Below are positions 34,495 through 36,261 of a DNA stretch of 36,261 nt, in pieces. Position numbers and translations under genes: made by a program. The stretch covers positions 1 through 36,261 of the forward strand of contig NZ_JACZFR010000027.1 in the NCBI RefSeq assembly GCF_014904815.1. Direction: 5' to 3'. How positions within the stretch are numbered: the stretch's first letter is position 1; each line of letters opens with the position of its first letter. This DNA comes from Microbulbifer taiwanensis. Its GTDB lineage: Bacteria; Pseudomonadota; Gammaproteobacteria; Pseudomonadales; Cellvibrionaceae. The notes under the pieces were generated by a model that saw only the letters and a list, made by a program, of their open reading frames with translations, did not search any database and had not been told where the DNA came from.

Positions 34495-34851
34495 GTGACT
34501 AAACCCTCCAGTATTGTTCTCTACGGCATCAGGAACTGCGACACCGTCAAGAAAGCCCGCAAGTGGCTGGAAAAGAACGATATCGACTACCGCTTTCACG
34601 ATTTCCGCGACGACGGCATGGCGTCAGTGCCGCTCCAGTCCTGGGTTAAGGAATTCGGCTGGCAGGAAGTGTTGAATCGCCGCTCCACCAGCTGGCGCGC
34701 GCTGAATGATGAACAGAAGAACGGGATGGATGACGAAGCGGCCCTGGCACTCGCCGCCGAGACGCCGACGCTGATCAAGCGCCCGGTCACAGTCTCCGGC
34801 GACAGGACCCTGTTCGGCTTCAAGGAAGCCGCTTTCTCCGAATTGATTTAA
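34495..34851 (+). CDS. ArsC/Spx-superfamily protein, YffB type
   Basis: The 118-residue protein begins at GTG 34495, with AAGG about 8 bases upstream and directly after the nth stop. Its thioredoxin-like fold shows IVLYGIRNCDTVKKARKWLE (single cysteine C15) and FHDFRDDG, then LNRRSTSWRAL and TPTLIKRPVTV, as in E. coli YffB and the ArsC-related protein next to dapD in Pseudomonas. Only one active-site cysteine is present, so it is unlikely to be a classical arsenate reductase; the family's role is not established. dapD follows 17 bases later, making co-transcription probable. Confidence 0.88.
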   Translation: MTKPSSIVLYGIRNCDTVKKARKWLEKNDIDYRFHDFRDDGMASVPLQSWVKEFGWQEVLNRRSTSWRALNDEQKNGMDDEAALALAAETPTLIKRPVTVSGDRTLFGFKEAAFSELI

Positions 34852-34868
34852 TGAAAAGGAATCTGACA

Positions 34869-35900
34869 ATGAGCAATATTTACAGCATCGGCTTCGGCGT
34901 CGGCACCTGCAACAGCAAGGGCGACTGGCTGGAAGTCTACTACCCGCAACCGCTGTTCAAGCCGAGCGCGGATATCGCTGCCGCGGTTACGGAGACCCTC
35001 AATATTTCCGGCGGCAACCACAGCCTGGCCCTGGACCCGGCGCAACTGCAGAATCTGGCGGACAGACTCACCGGTGCAGGCGCCAGCGAGCAGGCGGAAA
35101 TCCTCAGGCAGTTCGCCAGCAGCCAGCGTCCGCTGGTAGCCGTGGTGTTGACCACTGACGAGGCCCCCCAGTCTGTGCCCGAGGCCTACCTGAAACTGCA
35201 CCTGCTCTCCCATCGCCTGGTGAAGCCTCACCAGACCAGGCTGGACGGTATTTTCGGCAAGCTGGTCAATGTGGCCTGGACCAACCAGGGCGCCATCGAC
35301 CTGGAGGAGCTGCCGCAGCGCCAGCTGGAAGCGCGCCTGAAGGGCGAACAGCTCGACGTGGCCTGCGTGGACAAGTTCCCGAAGATGACCAATTACGTGG
35401 TCCCCGCCGGCGTGCGCATCGCCCACACAGCCCGCGTGCGCCTCGGCGCCTACCTGGGCGAAGGCACCACCATCATGCACGAGGGCTTCGTCAACTTTAA
35501 TGCCGGTACCGAGGGGCCCGGCATGATCGAGGGGCGCATCTCCGCGGGCGTCTTCGTCGGCGCCGGCTCGGATCTGGGCGGCGGCAGCTCCACCATGGGC
35601 ACCCTGTCCGGCGGCGGCAACATCATCATCTCCGTCGGCGACAACTGTCTGCTCGGCGCCAACGCCGGTATCGGTATTCCGCTGGGCGACCGCTGCACGG
35701 TGGAATCCGGTCTGTACATCACCGCAGGCACCAAGGTGGCCCTGCTGGACGACAGCGGAAAGCTGGTGGAACAGGTCAAGGCGCGCGACCTGGCCGGCAA
35801 ATCCGACCTGCTGTTCCGCCGCAACTCGGTCAATGGCGCGGTGGAGTGTTTGACCAATAAGAGTGCGGTAGAGCTGAACGAAGCGTTGCACAGTAACTGA
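34869..35900 (+). CDS. dapD: Tetrahydrodipicolinate N-succinyltransferase, long form
   Basis: DapD transfers succinyl from succinyl-CoA to tetrahydrodipicolinate at the start of the succinylase lysine pathway. The 343-residue protein is the long Pseudomonas-type form (E. coli 274). The N-terminal domain (about 1-170) is followed by left-handed beta-helix hexapeptide repeats (about 175-300) with RLGAYLGEGTTIMHEGFVNF, GAGSDLGGGSSTMGTLSGGG and CLLGANAGIGIPLGDRC. ATG at 34869 has AAGGA about 9 bases upstream; an ATG at 34851 overlaps the preceding stop but lacks such a site. dapC upstream encodes the next step of the same pathway. Confidence 0.96.
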   Translation: MSNIYSIGFGVGTCNSKGDWLEVYYPQPLFKPSADIAAAVTETLNISGGNHSLALDPAQLQNLADRLTGAGASEQAEILRQFASSQRPLVAVVLTTDEAPQSVPEAYLKLHLLSHRLVKPHQTRLDGIFGKLVNVAWTNQGAIDLEELPQRQLEARLKGEQLDVACVDKFPKMTNYVVPAGVRIAHTARVRLGAYLGEGTTIMHEGFVNFNAGTEGPGMIEGRISAGVFVGAGSDLGGGSSTMGTLSGGGNIIISVGDNCLLGANAGIGIPLGDRCTVESGLYITAGTKVALLDDSGKLVEQVKARDLAGKSDLLFRRNSVNGAVECLTNKSAVELNEALHSN

Positions 35901-35941
35901 CCTTCGGGGATTGTCCGAAGCTCCGTAGCTGGCTATGGGGC

Positions 35942-36090
35942 GGTCCTGCTACCGGTGGCTTTACGCCAGACACGCTGTGAATACATCCCTGGACCCAAAG
36001 CACTCGCGTCGCTCGCGGGGCCGGCCCTACGCTCTCCTCGGCCATCCATGGCCGTGGAAGGTCTGGCATAAAGCCACCGGCATCAGGACC
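35942..36090. repeat. 149-bp palindromic element after dapD
   Basis: Arms of 30 bases (35942-35971 and 36061-36090) match as reverse complements except at three positions; the core is CCGGTGGCTTTA/TAAAGCCACCGG. The interior contains GTGAATACATCCCTG, a module that also occurs, inverted, in the element at 29523-29663, and GGCCATCCATGGCC. The arms are related to those of the first element through compensated changes. The minus strand has an open frame across this region, but it spans the palindrome and has no credible homology. Confidence 0.7.
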
Positions 36091-36165
36091 TTCGCATTTA
36101 CCTCCGGAATTCTTCCAACCATTCTTTGCAAGGGGTTGATAGGACTCAAAAGCCCAATGCGAAGG
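36089..36165. repeat. Second palindrome abutting the 149-bp element
   Basis: CCTTCGCATT (36089-36098) and AATGCGAAGG (36156-36165) are perfect 10-bp arms about 57 bases apart. The left arm shares its first two bases with the end of the preceding element, so the two may be parts of one composite repeat. Confidence 0.5.
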
Positions 36166-36261
36166 CACTGATACCGGGATTCGTTTGCGGGACCGGCGGG
36201 GGGCGGGGGGGGGCGCCGGGGGGGCCCCCCGGGGGGGGGCGGGGGGGGGGCCCGGAACCGA

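Larger units (their letters stand above)
35901..36261. other. Non-coding window end: repeats followed by G/C-run artefact
   Basis: No gene follows dapD. The region holds two adjoining palindromes (35942-36165). After about 36190 the sequence collapses into runs of G and C with almost no A or T, like the first 58 bases of the window; this is most likely low-quality contig-end sequence. Confidence 0.7.

Noticed and set aside
34495..34851. Arsenate reductase involved in arsenic resistance
   Set aside because: Only one active-site cysteine, no ars genes nearby, and the YffB-type context with dapD.
35830..36168. Minus-strand frame of 112 codons after dapD
   Set aside because: Runs across two palindromes and into dapD on the opposite strand; likely a repeat translation rather than a gene.

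Overview
This window is a stretch of gammaproteobacterial chromosome, GC-rich and almost entirely coding. Gene content and order suggest the Pseudomonas/Cellvibrionales side of the class. The dispersed CTGTAGGAGC-type repeats make a Microbulbifer-like marine organism plausible, but that genus-level guess is an inference. No tRNA, rRNA, CRISPR array, prophage or insertion sequence was recognised. The outermost bases at both ends (about 1-58 and 36190-36261) are G/C homopolymer-rich and look like assembly artefact.

Region by region. (1) 1-6.7 kb: on the minus strand, xerD, dsbC and a truncated homoserine dehydrogenase (hom) keep the Pseudomonas order, but a plus-strand cassette (asparaginase ansA, an HTH regulator, aspartase aspA) lies between dsbC and hom. 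(2) 6.9-9.0 kb: the ribosomal protein operon rpsP-rimM-trmD-rplS, minus strand, closed by a clear intrinsic terminator. (3) 9.2-13.0 kb: ffh on the minus strand, divergent from ypjD and the CNNM/CBS transporter gene yfjD. (4) 13.0-28.4 kb: a long minus-strand run rpsB-tsf-pyrH-frr-uppS-cdsA-dxr-rseP-bamA-skp-lpxD-fabZ-lpxA-lpxB-rnhB, in the same order as in E. coli. It couples translation factors with isoprenoid, phospholipid, lipid A and outer-membrane-protein biogenesis. (5) 28.7-35.9 kb: the plus-strand genes map, glnD, dapC, nth, an ArsC/YffB-family gene and dapD.

How the genes work together. UppS makes the undecaprenyl carrier lipid and Dxr feeds isoprenoid precursor. CdsA makes CDP-diacylglycerol. 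LpxA, LpxD and LpxB build lipid A from the acyl-ACP pool shared with FabZ. BamA, Skp and RseP handle outer-membrane proteins and envelope stress. Several genes touch the aspartate family of metabolites: asparaginase and aspartase break asparagine down to fumarate, hom leads to threonine and methionine, dapC and dapD lead to lysine and peptidoglycan, and glnD senses nitrogen state.

The most unusual content is not a new protein system but repeats woven into gene ends. The stop codons of lpxB and rseP lie inside copies of one repeat, and the ribosome binding site of dapC lies inside another. Two roughly 145-bp nested palindromes (after map and after dapD) share a core, and their arms differ by compensated changes. 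The ansA-regulator-aspA cassette, with an uncharacterised regulator and phased half-sites upstream, is the best candidate for an undescribed regulatory unit.
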